The position numbers and the translations under genes were made by a program. The notes beneath the pieces were generated by a model that saw only the letters and a list, made by a program, of their open reading frames with translations, did not search any database and had not been told where the DNA came from. Below, piece after piece: positions 37,301 through 46,200 of a stretch of DNA of 64,000 nt (its first letter is position 1; every line of letters begins with the position of its first letter). Origin of the DNA: Christiangramia salexigens (GTDB lineage: Bacteria; Bacteroidota; Bacteroidia; Flavobacteriales; Flavobacteriaceae); the NCBI RefSeq assembly GCF_001889005.1, contig NZ_CP018153.1, positions 514,001-578,000 of the forward strand. The letters run 5' to 3'.

Positions 37301-38821
37301 AATGAGGAATATTTTAAGACCCGGAAAAATAAGAATATTGAAAAGCTGAAGTCTCTCTTTTCCCCTGCAGAATGTAGTCATTGTGAAGGAAGTGGCTTAA
37401 AGCCCGAACGATTAGAATTCAAGATAGGAGGAAAATCTATTCATGACATAAAATCCATGGATTTTAATGCCCTGGAAATCTGGCTGACTTCCGATCTTAA
37501 AGAGGAAATAGATCAAAAACTTATCTCTAAGATCCAGCCTTATTTGATGAACACTATTAAGCGGGCGAAGCAGCTACATATAGATCATCTGCAACTTAAT
37601 CGAAAATCTACCACTCTTTCCGGAGGAGAAAATCAAAGGGTAGCACTTATCAAACAGCTGAATTCTCCCTTAAAAGGGATTACCTATCTGTTAGATGAAC
37701 CTTCCGCAGGATTAAGCAATGACAATATTCCAGATTTGATCAATATCCTAAAAGAACTCATTGAAAAGGATAACACCGTTATGGTGATCGAGCACAACAA
37801 GGAGATCATTCTGGCGGCAGATGAACTGATCGAAATGGGACCACAGGCGGGAAAACTGGGTGGGAATATCACTTTTCAGGGCACACCTCAGAAATTTATA
37901 AAACAATCCGACACTCATCCTTTCCTGAAATCGGCGTCCAATCCTGTAAAGTTAAAAGGGGGAGATAAGACTATTGCCATCAGAAATTTGTCCAAGCATA
38001 CCTTAGTGAAAGAATCACTGGATGTCCAGGTTGGTGGGATCACGACCATTAGCGGTAAGTCTGGAATCGGAAAAACCACTTTAGTTAAGGAGATCCTGTT
38101 GCCAGGTATAAACTCCGGTAATGCGGTTAATTGCGAAAGCATTGAATTTCCCAAGGAATATTCGGGTGCGTATTATTTTGAGTCTAAAAAGCTACGCTCG
38201 TATGCCAATACTTTATTAGTCTCTTATCTGGATCTGCTGAAAGAGATTAGCAAGATCTTTGCTGCTGAAACGGGACTTAAACCTCGTGACTTTTCATATA
38301 AGACCAAAACAAGTCAGTGTCCTAATTGCAAAGGCAGGAGTTATCTGGAAACCAGTCTGGATGTTGCCGCCAATGCGATCGAAATCTGTGAAACCTGTAA
38401 GGGGCAACGCTATCAGGAGCATATCCTGGCGCTTAGAGTTGAATCCAAAAATATCGCTGAGGTTCTCTCTCTGGATATGAGGGAGTTAAAGGAATGGTTA
38501 GGAGAGAAAAATATTTCCTCTAAAACTCTTGAGTTTTTGAGTCAGTTAGAAGAGATTGGCTTAGCTCATTTAAGCCTGGACCAGCCGGTACAATCTTTGT
38601 CTTCAGGAGAAAAGCAGCGCTTATTATTACTTAACTGGCTGCAGGATCAAATTACCGATGCGCTTTATATTTTAGATGAACCAAGCACCGGCTTGCATTT
38701 TGCCGATATTGATCTTTTATATGCGATCCTTCAAAAGCTTAGTGAAGCAAATGATATTTTGATCATCGATCACAACCCTTATTTACTGGAAAAAATAGGA
38801 GTGGGGATGGTTCTCGAATAA
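34334..38821 (+). CDS. UvrA-like ATPase with four nucleotide-binding halves in one chain
   Basis: From the ATG at 34334 the protein has 1495 residues, far longer than UvrA (about 940). Signature/Walker B pairs occur four times: SSGDAQRIKLIRQ near 350, LSGGEAQRIKLTKH near 650, LSGGENQRVALIKQ near 1096 and LSSGEKQRLLLLNW near 1421. Walker A is clear three times (TGLSGSGKSSL near 30, TGISGSGKSSL near 770, SGKSGIGKTTL near 1242). It is missing from the second unit, where IGELTVVSRKTPQLL stands instead. Four zinc-type CxxC pairs accompany them. The gap from Walker A to the first zinc pair is only about 100 residues, so the UvrB-binding domain seems absent. It looks like a fused pair of short, class III-like UvrA proteins; DNA binding is expected, but the role (repair, defence or drug resistance) is unknown. 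A GTG at 34226 would add 36 residues outside the fold. Confidence 0.9.
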   Translation: MRIKNAHQNNLKNIDLSIPENQLIVMTGLSGSGKSSLAMDVIANEGYRYFLESLPAYNQQNAQMIPTAEVDDIEALPPVIRVEQSKRFQSINTTFGTLSELIAIFRILLARYSAEETMSKSLFSFNHPKGACEHCHGIGEAEYIDLDKLVGDENKTLREGAIVTTLPNGYIVYSQITVDELNKVCKAHGFSVDVPWKDLSEGQKDVVLYGSDRIKVFFGKHTLESRLRWEGLKAKPREEGYYKGILPIMKDILKRDRNPNILKFASSSICPSCKGARIKADHLKYKWKGLNFQEWMELPLNELYDRLKNQKLKPGEQVLIEKICTQLFDLIRLGMEEYQLSTPSMEISSGDAQRIKLIRQVNSNLQGILYVFDEPSIGLSEDYQLYLLHILKRLISKGNTVMVVEHDLNFIRTADWIVELGPAAGVHGGEIIYNGPTEEFLNAEGLSSPTLAELKKETSDSAKNPKSETADSFQPQIGELTVVSRKTPQLLQILSDYSEKEDLKMLRVSDQPIGKTPRSNPATYTGLADKIRDLLAKSPEAKSLKLAKGAFSFNNKTGRCETCEGAGVITLSMNVMGAINQVCPTCNGKRFKPEVLQVHWKDKNISDIYDLSIEEAFDFFSEEKKITKILSLMLQLGLGYIKLGQPSNTLSGGEAQRIKLTKHFAKQSKKTLLLLEEPSIGLHQQNVRQLLKALHQLKDQTAGIICFENHQLFKASCDTLVDNSLKAETLELKEVSDKRLDRISIKGARTHYLKDLDLDLPKNKLTVITGISGSGKSSLIIDTLNAYGQQEMTKQFSAYQQSRVGVNFQMEVDNIDGLSPTICITRKEKSFTGRSDISKQTGIDKILRFAFSRKAQFEEKELSASHFSNNHELGKCAVCDGLGAELLPDLDKIVLDQDKSIADGLFEHNKALAYYGQADSQYMAILKELGATYGFSLETAFKKLSDQQKDILFNGAGDTVWKTDWQFKTKTRVGTQEIKMQWKGLFHYLNEEYFKTRKNKNIEKLKSLFSPAECSHCEGSGLKPERLEFKIGGKSIHDIKSMDFNALEIWLTSDLKEEIDQKLISKIQPYLMNTIKRAKQLHIDHLQLNRKSTTLSGGENQRVALIKQLNSPLKGITYLLDEPSAGLSNDNIPDLINILKELIEKDNTVMVIEHNKEIILAADELIEMGPQAGKLGGNITFQGTPQKFIKQSDTHPFLKSASNPVKLKGGDKTIAIRNLSKHTLVKESLDVQVGGITTISGKSGIGKTTLVKEILLPGINSGNAVNCESIEFPKEYSGAYYFESKKLRSYANTLLVSYLDLLKEISKIFAAETGLKPRDFSYKTKTSQCPNCKGRSYLETSLDVAANAIEICETCKGQRYQEHILALRVESKNIAEVLSLDMRELKEWLGEKNISSKTLEFLSQLEEIGLAHLSLDQPVQSLSSGEKQRLLLLNWLQDQITDALYILDEPSTGLHFADIDLLYAILQKLSEANDILIIDHNPYLLEKIGVGMVLE

Positions 38822-38842
38822 TTGGCGTGAGAGATAAACATC

Positions 38843-38883
38843 AAAAAAAGACGGCAATCCCGGGAAGGACTGCCGTCTTTTTA
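38843..38883. terminator. Bidirectional terminator between convergent genes
   Basis: The stem AAAGACGGCA / TGCCGTCTTT encloses a GC-rich inner loop, with A and T runs on either side. It lies between the stop of the UvrA-like gene (38821) and that of the PLP enzyme (38902), so it can end both transcripts. Confidence 0.88.
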
Positions 38884-38901
38884 AAATACTATAGGTTGTA
38901 C

Positions 38902-40743
38902 TTAGATCTGCGCTACAAAATCTGAAAATACCTTTTTATGCAGTTCCATATCCAGATCTGGGGAAACCGATACCCGGGCTATATAATCCTTGTCCTCTTC
39001 CTTGGTGGTGCCTTGTGTTGAGGTTGCCGGGATCGTCCAGTAACAGCCTTTTAACTGGCCATAACTCACACAATACTTACTTTCATTCGGGATCTCAGTG
39101 ATCATCATATCGATAAGCTTCTGGTTCAGTGCTCTTTTATAGATTTCCCGCTCTTTTTCAGTATTTCCTTTGGTAGGCAGATCCAATGAAAACACCGAAG
39201 GAGTAAAGCCTTCATTCGCCAGTTCTTCTGAAACAAAATTGATCTTTGCTTCCGGTAAAACCTCTCTTATAAAGTTTACAAACTCACGGGTATTCTTATA
39301 GGCATCTTTGATCCTTTGATTCATGGATGGCAGCTGCTCCGCAAGTATTTCTACCTGAAGAGCAGTAGCTTCGTTATCGCAAAGTTTTATATGCTTTTCG
39401 ATATTGTGCATCAGAGATTCCGCCTTTTTGTTGGCCACGGCGTAACCGGCAGTACATTTCCCTCCACTTGGAAATTTCGAGCCGCTCACATAGGAAATAG
39501 TTCGGATAGAGGAGAGGATACCATCTTCTCCACAAAATTGTACATTCGGGCAAAAGGTTTGATCCAGAATAAATACAGGATCTATCGCCACCGCTTCGGA
39601 AGCAGTTTTTCGTTCCTTATTTAAAGCTTCCCTTAGTTTTTCCAGGTCGGGCACTTCAACTCTGGGGTTGGTAGGAATTTCAGCGATTATAAATGGAACG
39701 GCATCTGTATTTGCAACCTGTTGCAGTACTTTATCTGTGCTCTGAACCATATTGTTATTCCCGTCCACTGGAAGATCCAGGATCTCCACATTTTCCAAAC
39801 ATGCCGCAACCCGTCTCGCCTGATCATTGGTGCCGCCATAGCAGTTTGGAGGAACAATGATCTTTATTTGTTTTCCCGGATGCTTTTCAAGGGCCTCATC
39901 AATAAGTCCCATCATAATGGCATATTGGACCGAAAGTCCGCAGGAACCAAGTACCACTTTGGATTCTGTTGCGGTGATCCCGTGAACCGACTTTACGACA
40001 CTTTCTCTGTTCACTTCGAAATTGCTTGCCTCTGTCGAAACCGACTTGCCTAATAATTGTTTCAACGCTGTAAAACAATCAGCCGGAGTCATGGCGATGG
40101 TTTCACGCCTTCTTACATGCTGAATTTCGGAAATGTAAATCTCATTTTCAGTTCCGTTAACTACGATAACGCTGCCCAGTTCGCCCTGCAGACTAACCAG
40201 AAAATCTATATTTGAAGCAAGCTTTATATCACTCAAATCATCCTGTTGTGATATGAAAACTGTACTGCCGCTGAAGCTGGAAATATCCGCTACACTTTTC
40301 ACCTGCCTTAACTCGAAATTATAGCCGTAAACATTTTTCAAAGTTTCAAAATCAAAACAATCCGGTAATTCACCGGTATATGCGATCTGCGTATTTCTGC
40401 TCTCCAGTAAATTCTTTCTCAAAACTGCTAAAACGGGAGTCGTTTTAGATGAAAAACTGATGACGTTATCTGGTTTAAAATCATTCAGCTTAGCAATTCC
40501 CCATTCCAATACTGTGGATAGTGGGTGCCCTAACCTGATATAATCAAAAGCTGTAGGTAATTCACCAAGCGCCGACTTTTCAGAATTATTGGTATTGTAA
40601 AAGTTTTCAAACCGTTCTAGAAATTCGGTTTTAGCCAGGTCTTCATTATAAATATCCAGTCGATGGGTTGTTAGTTTCAACCAATCTAAAGGCATGTTCT
40701 TCAATACGTTTTCTAAATAAACGGTCACATTATTCTCTGGCAT
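38902..40743 (-). CDS. PLP-dependent enzyme of the Cys/Met metabolism family, long form
   Basis: From the ATG at 40743 the protein is 613 residues. The C-terminal 370 residues follow the cystathionine gamma-synthase fold: LGSCGLSVQYAIMMGLIDEA near the cofactor site, FILDQTFCPN with the expected Asp, and SYVSGSKFPSGGKC with the PLP lysine. The N-terminal 235 residues are extra and unlike the usual 380-400-residue enzymes of the family. The segment from DNVISFSSKTTPVLA to SVIVVNGTENEIY may be a second, degenerate domain. A TTG at 40752 would add three residues. The substrate is unknown; sulfur amino acid metabolism is likely by family. Confidence 0.75.
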   Translation of the reverse strand: MPENNVTVYLENVLKNMPLDWLKLTTHRLDIYNEDLAKTEFLERFENFYNTNNSEKSALGELPTAFDYIRLGHPLSTVLEWGIAKLNDFKPDNVISFSSKTTPVLAVLRKNLLESRNTQIAYTGELPDCFDFETLKNVYGYNFELRQVKSVADISSFSGSTVFISQQDDLSDIKLASNIDFLVSLQGELGSVIVVNGTENEIYISEIQHVRRRETIAMTPADCFTALKQLLGKSVSTEASNFEVNRESVVKSVHGITATESKVVLGSCGLSVQYAIMMGLIDEALEKHPGKQIKIIVPPNCYGGTNDQARRVAACLENVEILDLPVDGNNNMVQSTDKVLQQVANTDAVPFIIAEIPTNPRVEVPDLEKLREALNKERKTASEAVAIDPVFILDQTFCPNVQFCGEDGILSSIRTISYVSGSKFPSGGKCTAGYAVANKKAESLMHNIEKHIKLCDNEATALQVEILAEQLPSMNQRIKDAYKNTREFVNFIREVLPEAKINFVSEELANEGFTPSVFSLDLPTKGNTEKEREIYKRALNQKLIDMMITEIPNESKYCVSYGQLKGCYWTIPATSTQGTTKEEDKDYIARVSVSPDLDMELHKKVFSDFVAQI

Positions 40744-40955
40744 GATCTTCAATTTTAAATCGGGTGGGAATATAGCAGAATTGGGGTGGTTATAAAAGAA
40801 ATATGAAGGGTATTCTAAGGAAGTTTTGATAGTTTACTGGACCTGTGCTGTTCTGCAAATTTAAATTCTATTAAGCAGATCCATATCGATATTAAGATTA
40901 CGTGTTAGATTTTATTTATATTGAATTTTACTCAAAAAAATATTAAAAAATAAAA

Positions 40956-41411
40956 ATGAAAAATTCCTTTACCAGCTTATTATTACTGTTAGTACTATTC
41001 ACCACCTCATGCGCAAAAGAACCCGAAATTAAAAAAGTTAGATACCAATGGGCAGGTATGGGAAATTTTACATTTAAAATGTATGGAGACTTGGCAGGAA
41101 CATATATTCTAAGATCAAATTCAGACCTTGAAAACCTGAAAGAAGCAACCAATGGTGATATTAATATTCTGGGGGATTACATAGTAGAGGTTAATTTTGA
41201 CGAAAAAATGATAGTAGGGATAATTGGCGAAATTATATATGAAGAGGATATAGCTATTATATTTAAGGATATGGTAGAAACCGAAGATCATATTACAATA
41301 AACACTTTTGAAAAAATTAATGACATTGAAGAAACCGAAGGAGAAACTCAACCATATTCTTTTGCTATTATAAACAAAACGTATAAGTCAATTATTTTCA
41401 ATTATAACTAG
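40956..41411 (+). CDS. Small lipoprotein of unknown function
   Basis: The 151-residue protein has a lipoprotein signal with lipobox FTTSC (Cys19). The rest is acidic and beta-rich, and no family is recognised. Its codon use is more AT-rich than that of its neighbours, which may mark later acquisition. A strong terminator follows at 41437-41466, so it is a single-gene transcript. Confidence 0.7.
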   Translation: MKNSFTSLLLLLVLFTTSCAKEPEIKKVRYQWAGMGNFTFKMYGDLAGTYILRSNSDLENLKEATNGDINILGDYIVEVNFDEKMIVGIIGEIIYEEDIAIIFKDMVETEDHITINTFEKINDIEETEGETQPYSFAIINKTYKSIIFNYN

Positions 41412-41436
41412 TCAGTTATCAAATTAAGTTTAAATA

Positions 41437-41466
41437 AAACCTCCAGTTCATGCTGGAGGTTTCTTG
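41437..41466 (+). terminator. Rho-independent terminator after the lipoprotein gene
   Basis: A perfect 10-bp stem AAACCTCCAG / CTGGAGGTTT with loop TTCATG, followed by a T-rich tail. Confidence 0.9.
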
Positions 41467-41589
41467 TTGGTTTTATTTCAGGGCATATTTCACAGCTGTT
41501 AATAATATTGATTAACCTTCCACCTTGTTAAGCATGTCTAATATTTCACTGAATTACCTAATTTGTGGGGACAATTATAATGAAATCAT

Positions 41590-42072
41590 ATGCCCGTAAT
41601 TCAGTTAGATACTATAATAAAAGCAGAGCAGGAAATAGTTTTTGACCTGGCCAGAAGTATCGACTTTCAATCGAAAGCGGTAACCTCTTCCAGCGAGAAA
41701 GCGGTAGCGGGAAGAACTAGCGGATTGATTCGCTTAGGTGAAACTGTAACCTACCGGGGAAAACATTTAGGGGTTAAGCAAAGCCTTACCACAAAGGTTA
41801 CAGAATTTGACCGGCCATATTTTTTTGTAGATGAAATGGTAAAAGGAGCTTTTAAGAGTATTCGGCATGAACATTATTTCGAACGAACGAACGATGGAAC
41901 ACTAATGAGGGATGTTTTTAAATTCGAGGCTCCGCTCGGAGTATTTGGATGGGCCGCTAGTACATTGTTTCTGAAATCTTACATGACTAACTTCCTCAAA
42001 GGTCGCAACAAAACGCTGAAGGAATATGCCGAAACTGGCAAATGGAAGGAAATTTTGACGGAAAATTATTAA
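41590..42072 (+). CDS. SRPBCC (START-like) family protein
   Basis: The 160-residue protein has the shape of ligand-binding SRPBCC proteins: an initial strand (MPVIQLDTIIKAEQEIVFDL), the central strand and turn (FKSIRHEHYFERTNDGTLM), and the long C-terminal helix (ASTLFLKSYMTNFLKGRNKT). Family members bind hydrophobic molecules in a deep pocket; the ligand here is unknown. There is no signal peptide. Confidence 0.82.
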   Translation: MPVIQLDTIIKAEQEIVFDLARSIDFQSKAVTSSSEKAVAGRTSGLIRLGETVTYRGKHLGVKQSLTTKVTEFDRPYFFVDEMVKGAFKSIRHEHYFERTNDGTLMRDVFKFEAPLGVFGWAASTLFLKSYMTNFLKGRNKTLKEYAETGKWKEILTENY

Positions 42073-42264
42073 TGAAAATCAGCTCAGGTAAAGTGATATT
42101 TTCTTAACTATCTTCTTTGCGAAGAATTTTGCTTAAAGGATCTCTTGATCTTTGCTTTTTCACTGGATAAATACTTTATGAACTCCAGGCTGTAGCTTCT
42201 TAACCTTGATCCTTGCAGTAGGTTATAAGCCATTAGAAACTGCGAAAATTAGCCAGTGTTTTTA

Positions 42265-42630
42265 TCACTGGTAATTATGGTAACCTCCTTTTAGGTCATA
42301 GATTTTTTTAAAGCCAATTTTCTTTAAAATTTGAGCTGCACTTCTGCTTCTGCCTCCTGCCTGACAGTATACATAAATGGGCTCTTCTTTATCAAAATTT
42401 TCAAGACCTTCTAAAAATGCCTTTTTTTGATAAATATCCAGATTAGTAGCATTATTTATATAACCCTTATTAAACTCCTGGGAAGTACGAACATCGATTA
42501 ATTGTACATCCTTATGATCTGTACAGGACTTGAATTCAGCCGGCGAAAGCAGTTCTATTCCATTATCAGTCTGGGCGACTGCTCCAAAAATTGTGCTGAA
42601 AAAAGATATTATAAATACTATAATTTTCAT
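42265..42630 (-). CDS. Exported rhodanese-like sulfurtransferase
   Basis: The 121-residue protein has a signal peptide (MKIIVFIISFFSTIFGAVAQ). A single rhodanese domain follows with QLIDVRTSQEFNKGYINNA and the active-site loop VYCQAGGRSRSAAQIL, whose Cys carries the persulfide. It would act in the periplasm. The 3' end forms part of a hairpin (CCAGTG / CACTGG at 42253-42271). The gene is the last host gene before the integrative element. Confidence 0.88.
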   Translation of the reverse strand: MKIIVFIISFFSTIFGAVAQTDNGIELLSPAEFKSCTDHKDVQLIDVRTSQEFNKGYINNATNLDIYQKKAFLEGLENFDKEEPIYVYCQAGGRSRSAAQILKKIGFKKIYDLKGGYHNYQ

Positions 42631-42782
42631 TGGAAATAGATATAAAAAATTAATGCTATATATGGTTGTGGTTGTTTAAGTGATGGAATTAACTATTGCA
42701 CAACTGGCAATTTTTCATGATTCGAATATTCGTACTCATAATATGTGTTTGAAATGGTAGAACCATTGAACAAAGAACTTTT

Positions 42783-42801
42783 TTACTTTCCAATACAGAA
42801 A
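42783..42801. repeat. Left attachment site of the integrative element
   Basis: The 19-bp sequence TTACTTTCCAATACAGAAA is an exact copy of the mnmE 3' end found 12.8 kb to the right. It is the host-element junction on the rhodanese side. Confidence 0.9.
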
Positions 42802-42839
42802 GTAACCTAATAGTGTTTACGGGGATTCACCATTTATGA

Positions 42840-42857
42840 GGTACAAATAGGGTACAA
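42840..42857 (+). repeat. Arm-type integrase sites, left end
   Basis: GGTACAA occurs at 42840-42846 and again at 42851-42857, an 11-bp period, 39 bp inside the left core. The same doublet with the same spacing is found inside the right end, as expected for integrase arm sites. Confidence 0.65.
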
Positions 42858-43013
42858 TTGCATGTGTAAGAGTATGATCAAGAAAGTAATTTAAGGTTTT
42901 TACTCGTGCACAAACAAAAACAGCTAATAGAAATTAATAATTGATTGTAAACCAGAATAATAAATGTATTTTTAAGGTAATAAGAATATAGGAACTTTTA
43001 ACTATAAATCCGT

Positions 43014-43157
43014 ATGAAAAAGAAACTGCCAGCACTTTCTCCTGCTATGAGGAGTTTCCTTCAGCTAAAAGTAGGTAGGAAGATGGAAGCCAACCCGGAA
43101 TTTGCTGAAAGAGTACTGAATATGGTAAAAAGAAAGAAAGAGAACGGTAGCAAATAG
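43014..43157 (+). CDS. Small basic protein at the element's left end
   Basis: A 47-residue frame begins MKKKLPALSPAMRSFLQLKV and ends KRKKENGSK. It is rich in Lys and Arg, and the middle (MEANPEFAERVLNMVKRKK) is likely helical. It lies alone on the plus strand between the left attachment site and the end of hsdR. No family is known to me. The clean protein-like composition and position make it a plausible gene, but it is too short to be sure. Confidence 0.45.
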   Translation: MKKKLPALSPAMRSFLQLKVGRKMEANPEFAERVLNMVKRKKENGSK

Positions 43158-43214
43158 AAAACTGGGTTATTTCCATTTATATTTCTACCTCAACATAATT
43201 TTGTTCACAAACCC

Positions 43215-46200
43215 TTATCCTGTTATTTCCTTTGCAATCATTTCAGCCTGTTTTAATACGGTTTCAGTAGCCAGCTTTTGCATGTCTGGGGGATAACCAT
43301 ATTGCCTTAAGGTTCGTTTGATGATAACTTTTAGTTTTGCTCGTACACTTTCCTTTATTGTCCAATCGATGGAGGCATTTTGCTTTACACGCTCCGTCAG
43401 AATTACCGCTAATTCTCTCAACTTTTCCTGTTGCATAAGTTGTGTGGCAGAATGATTATTTGCTACTGCAGTATAGAAAGCATATTCAAAGTCAGTCAAA
43501 CCAAGCTTTTTAGCCTCACTGTCCATGTTGACAATTTCCTTACTCAATTTAATGAGTTCATCCATAACTTCAGCAGCAGTCAAAATCTTGTTGTGGTACT
43601 TATTAATGGAACTCTCCAGCATCTCCTTTAGAGATTTACTTTTAATAAGGTTTCTTTTAGACCTTGCTTTAATCTCATCATTTAGCAACTTTCTCAATAC
43701 TTCTAAAGCCACATTCTTATGTTCCATTCCTTTGAGTTCCATTAGGAATTCTTCGGAAAGAATAGAAATGTCTGGTTTCTTAATACCTGCAGCATCAAAA
43801 ACATCAATTACTTGTTCAGAAACTAAAGCCTGGTCAATGACTTGTCTGATGGTCGTTTCAATTTCTTCATCGGTTCTACCAGCCCCTGTACCGTCGAACT
43901 TGGCTAATCTTGCTTTTACAGCTTGAAAAAAGGAAACTTCTTCTTTCACGTCCATAGCTTGTTCATGAGGCACGGCAATAGCATAAGCTTTCGACAAAGC
44001 AGTTACTTCATTAATGTATCGTTTTTTACCGTCTTCTAATCCGAGAATATGTTCTTCGGCTGCAAGAATTAAGGAAAGCTTTTTTCCTGTATCCGCTTGA
44101 AAATAATCTTCATAAGGGAATCCCTCATACATCTGAGATACAACTTCCAGTTTTTCTAGCACTAATTGAACAGCTTGCTCTTGCGCAATGGTTGGATCAC
44201 CTTTTCCTCCGGAATCTGAATAGAAAGATAGTGCCTTTTTTAAGTCTGAAGCTATACCCAAGTAATCCACCACCAAACCACCGGGTTTGTCCTTATAAAC
44301 CCGATTCACTCTTGCAATGGCTTGCATTAAATTGTGACCTTTCATTGGTTTATCGATGTATAGCGTGTGCATACTCGGTGCATCAAAACCAGTAAGCCAC
44401 ATATCCCGAACAATTACCAGCTTTAATTCATCATCTGGATCTTTCATTCGGTCGGCAAGCGTTCTTCTTTGTTGTTTGGTTGTATGATGTTTGGCAATTT
44501 TTGGTCCATCGGAAGAAGAAGATGTCATTACAACTTTTATAACTCCTTTATCCAAATCATCGGAATGCCATTCTGGTTTTAGGTTGATTATTTCTTCATA
44601 TAAATCAGCAGCAATTCTTCTGGACATGGCCACAATCATTCCTTTGCCTTCGAAAACTTCCTGGCGTTGGTTAAAATGCTGAATGATATCGTTGGCAACA
44701 TTCTTTACTCTATTTCCACTTCCGATTAAAGCTTCTAATTGTGTCCATTTGGCTTTTGCTTTCTGAGTCTCAGTGAGTTCATCTCCATCTAGTTCCTCAT
44801 CCAAATCCTCAACCAGTTTTTTACCCTCTTCAGTAAGGTTCACTTTAGCTAAACGGCTCTCATAGTAAATACGAACAGTTGCGCCATCTTCAACTGCCTG
44901 AGCAATGTCATACACATCAATATAATTCCCGAAAACTGCAGGTGTATTAACATCGGAACTTTCAATTGGCGTTCCAGTAAAACCAATATAAGTGGCATTG
45001 GGTAAAGCATCACGCATGTACTTAGCGAAGCCATAAACGGTTTTTTTACCTATCACGTTGCCATGCTCGTCCTTCTCATCTACTGTTTTAGCTTTGAAAC
45101 CATATTGCGTTCGATGGGCTTCATCGGCAAGAACTACTATATTTTCCCGTTCCGAAAGGGTTTCATATATATTACCATCTTCAGGTGAGAATTTTTGGAT
45201 TGTTGTAAAGATCACTCCACCAGAAGCTACTTTCAGTTTTTCCTTTAAGTCCTTTCGGTCTTCAATTTGCTTGGGGTCTTGTCTTAAAAGCTGTTTGGAT
45301 GAAGCAAAGGTGTCATAGAGTTGATCGTCCAAATCGTTTCGGTCGGTGATGACCACAATAGTTGGGTTGTCTAAGGCCAGCACAATTTTACCTGTGAAGA
45401 AAACCATGGAAAGGGATTTACCACTTCCCTGGGTATGCCAAACAACACCACCACGGCGATCACCCTTTGGTTGTGTTTTTACACCTCTTAACCCATAGCT
45501 CTCTGGTGATTCCATCACCGTATTGTTAATTGACTTTTTTTCTACTGTATAACCTGTGGCGCGCATTGCAGATTCCACAGCTCGGTTTACAGCATAATAC
45601 TGATGATAGGCGGCTAATTTTTTGACAGTCGAAATTGAGGTTACGCCTGTTTTAGAATCTTCCTTTTTTGATTTTTCAAAGACAATGAAATGCCGAACCA
45701 AATCCAACAGGGTTTCTTTGTTGAGCATACCTTTGATGAGCGTTTCCATTTGACTTACCAAGTTTGATGCTTCTTCTTTTCCGTCTTCTGATTTCCATGC
45801 CATGAAACGACTCATGCCCGAGGAAACTGTTCCTGCTCTGGCTTCTAATCCATCCGAAATAACTGTAAATGCATTATAAGTAAACAGACTCGGAATTACC
45901 GCTTTGTAAGTTTCTATTTGGCGAAAAGCAGATTTTATGGTGGCATTTTCATCTGCCGCATTTTTGAGTTCGATAACCACCAATGGGATACCGTTGACAA
46001 ACAGAATAACATCAGGCCGTTTGTTTACGCCATCTTCTACTATTGTAAACTGATTGGCAGCAATAAAGTCGTTGTTTTCGGGTGTATTGAAGTCGATTAA
46101 CCAAACTAAATCTCCTCTTTGCTGACCATCTTTCTGATAGCTGATTTTGACCCCTTCGGTCAATAAGCGATGAAAACTTTCATTATTGGTCAACAACTCA

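Larger units (their letters stand above)
42631..43013. other. Gap holding the left end of the integrative element
   Basis: No protein is seen. The host sequence from 42631 to 42782 is followed by the 19-bp left repeat (42783-42801) and the paired arm-type sites (42840-42857). The remainder, to 43013, is AT-rich and probably carries the promoter of the small gene at 43014. Confidence 0.6.

Noticed and set aside
42108..42233. Minus-strand frame of 41 residues between the SRPBCC and rhodanese genes (MAYNLLQGSRLRSYSLEF...)
   Set aside because: It reads somewhat like protein, but it is short, lacks a recognisable leader and has no known family, so it was not listed as a gene.
43431..45318. Several plus-strand frames opposite hsdR
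   Set aside because: They are shadows of the well-conserved hsdR sequence.
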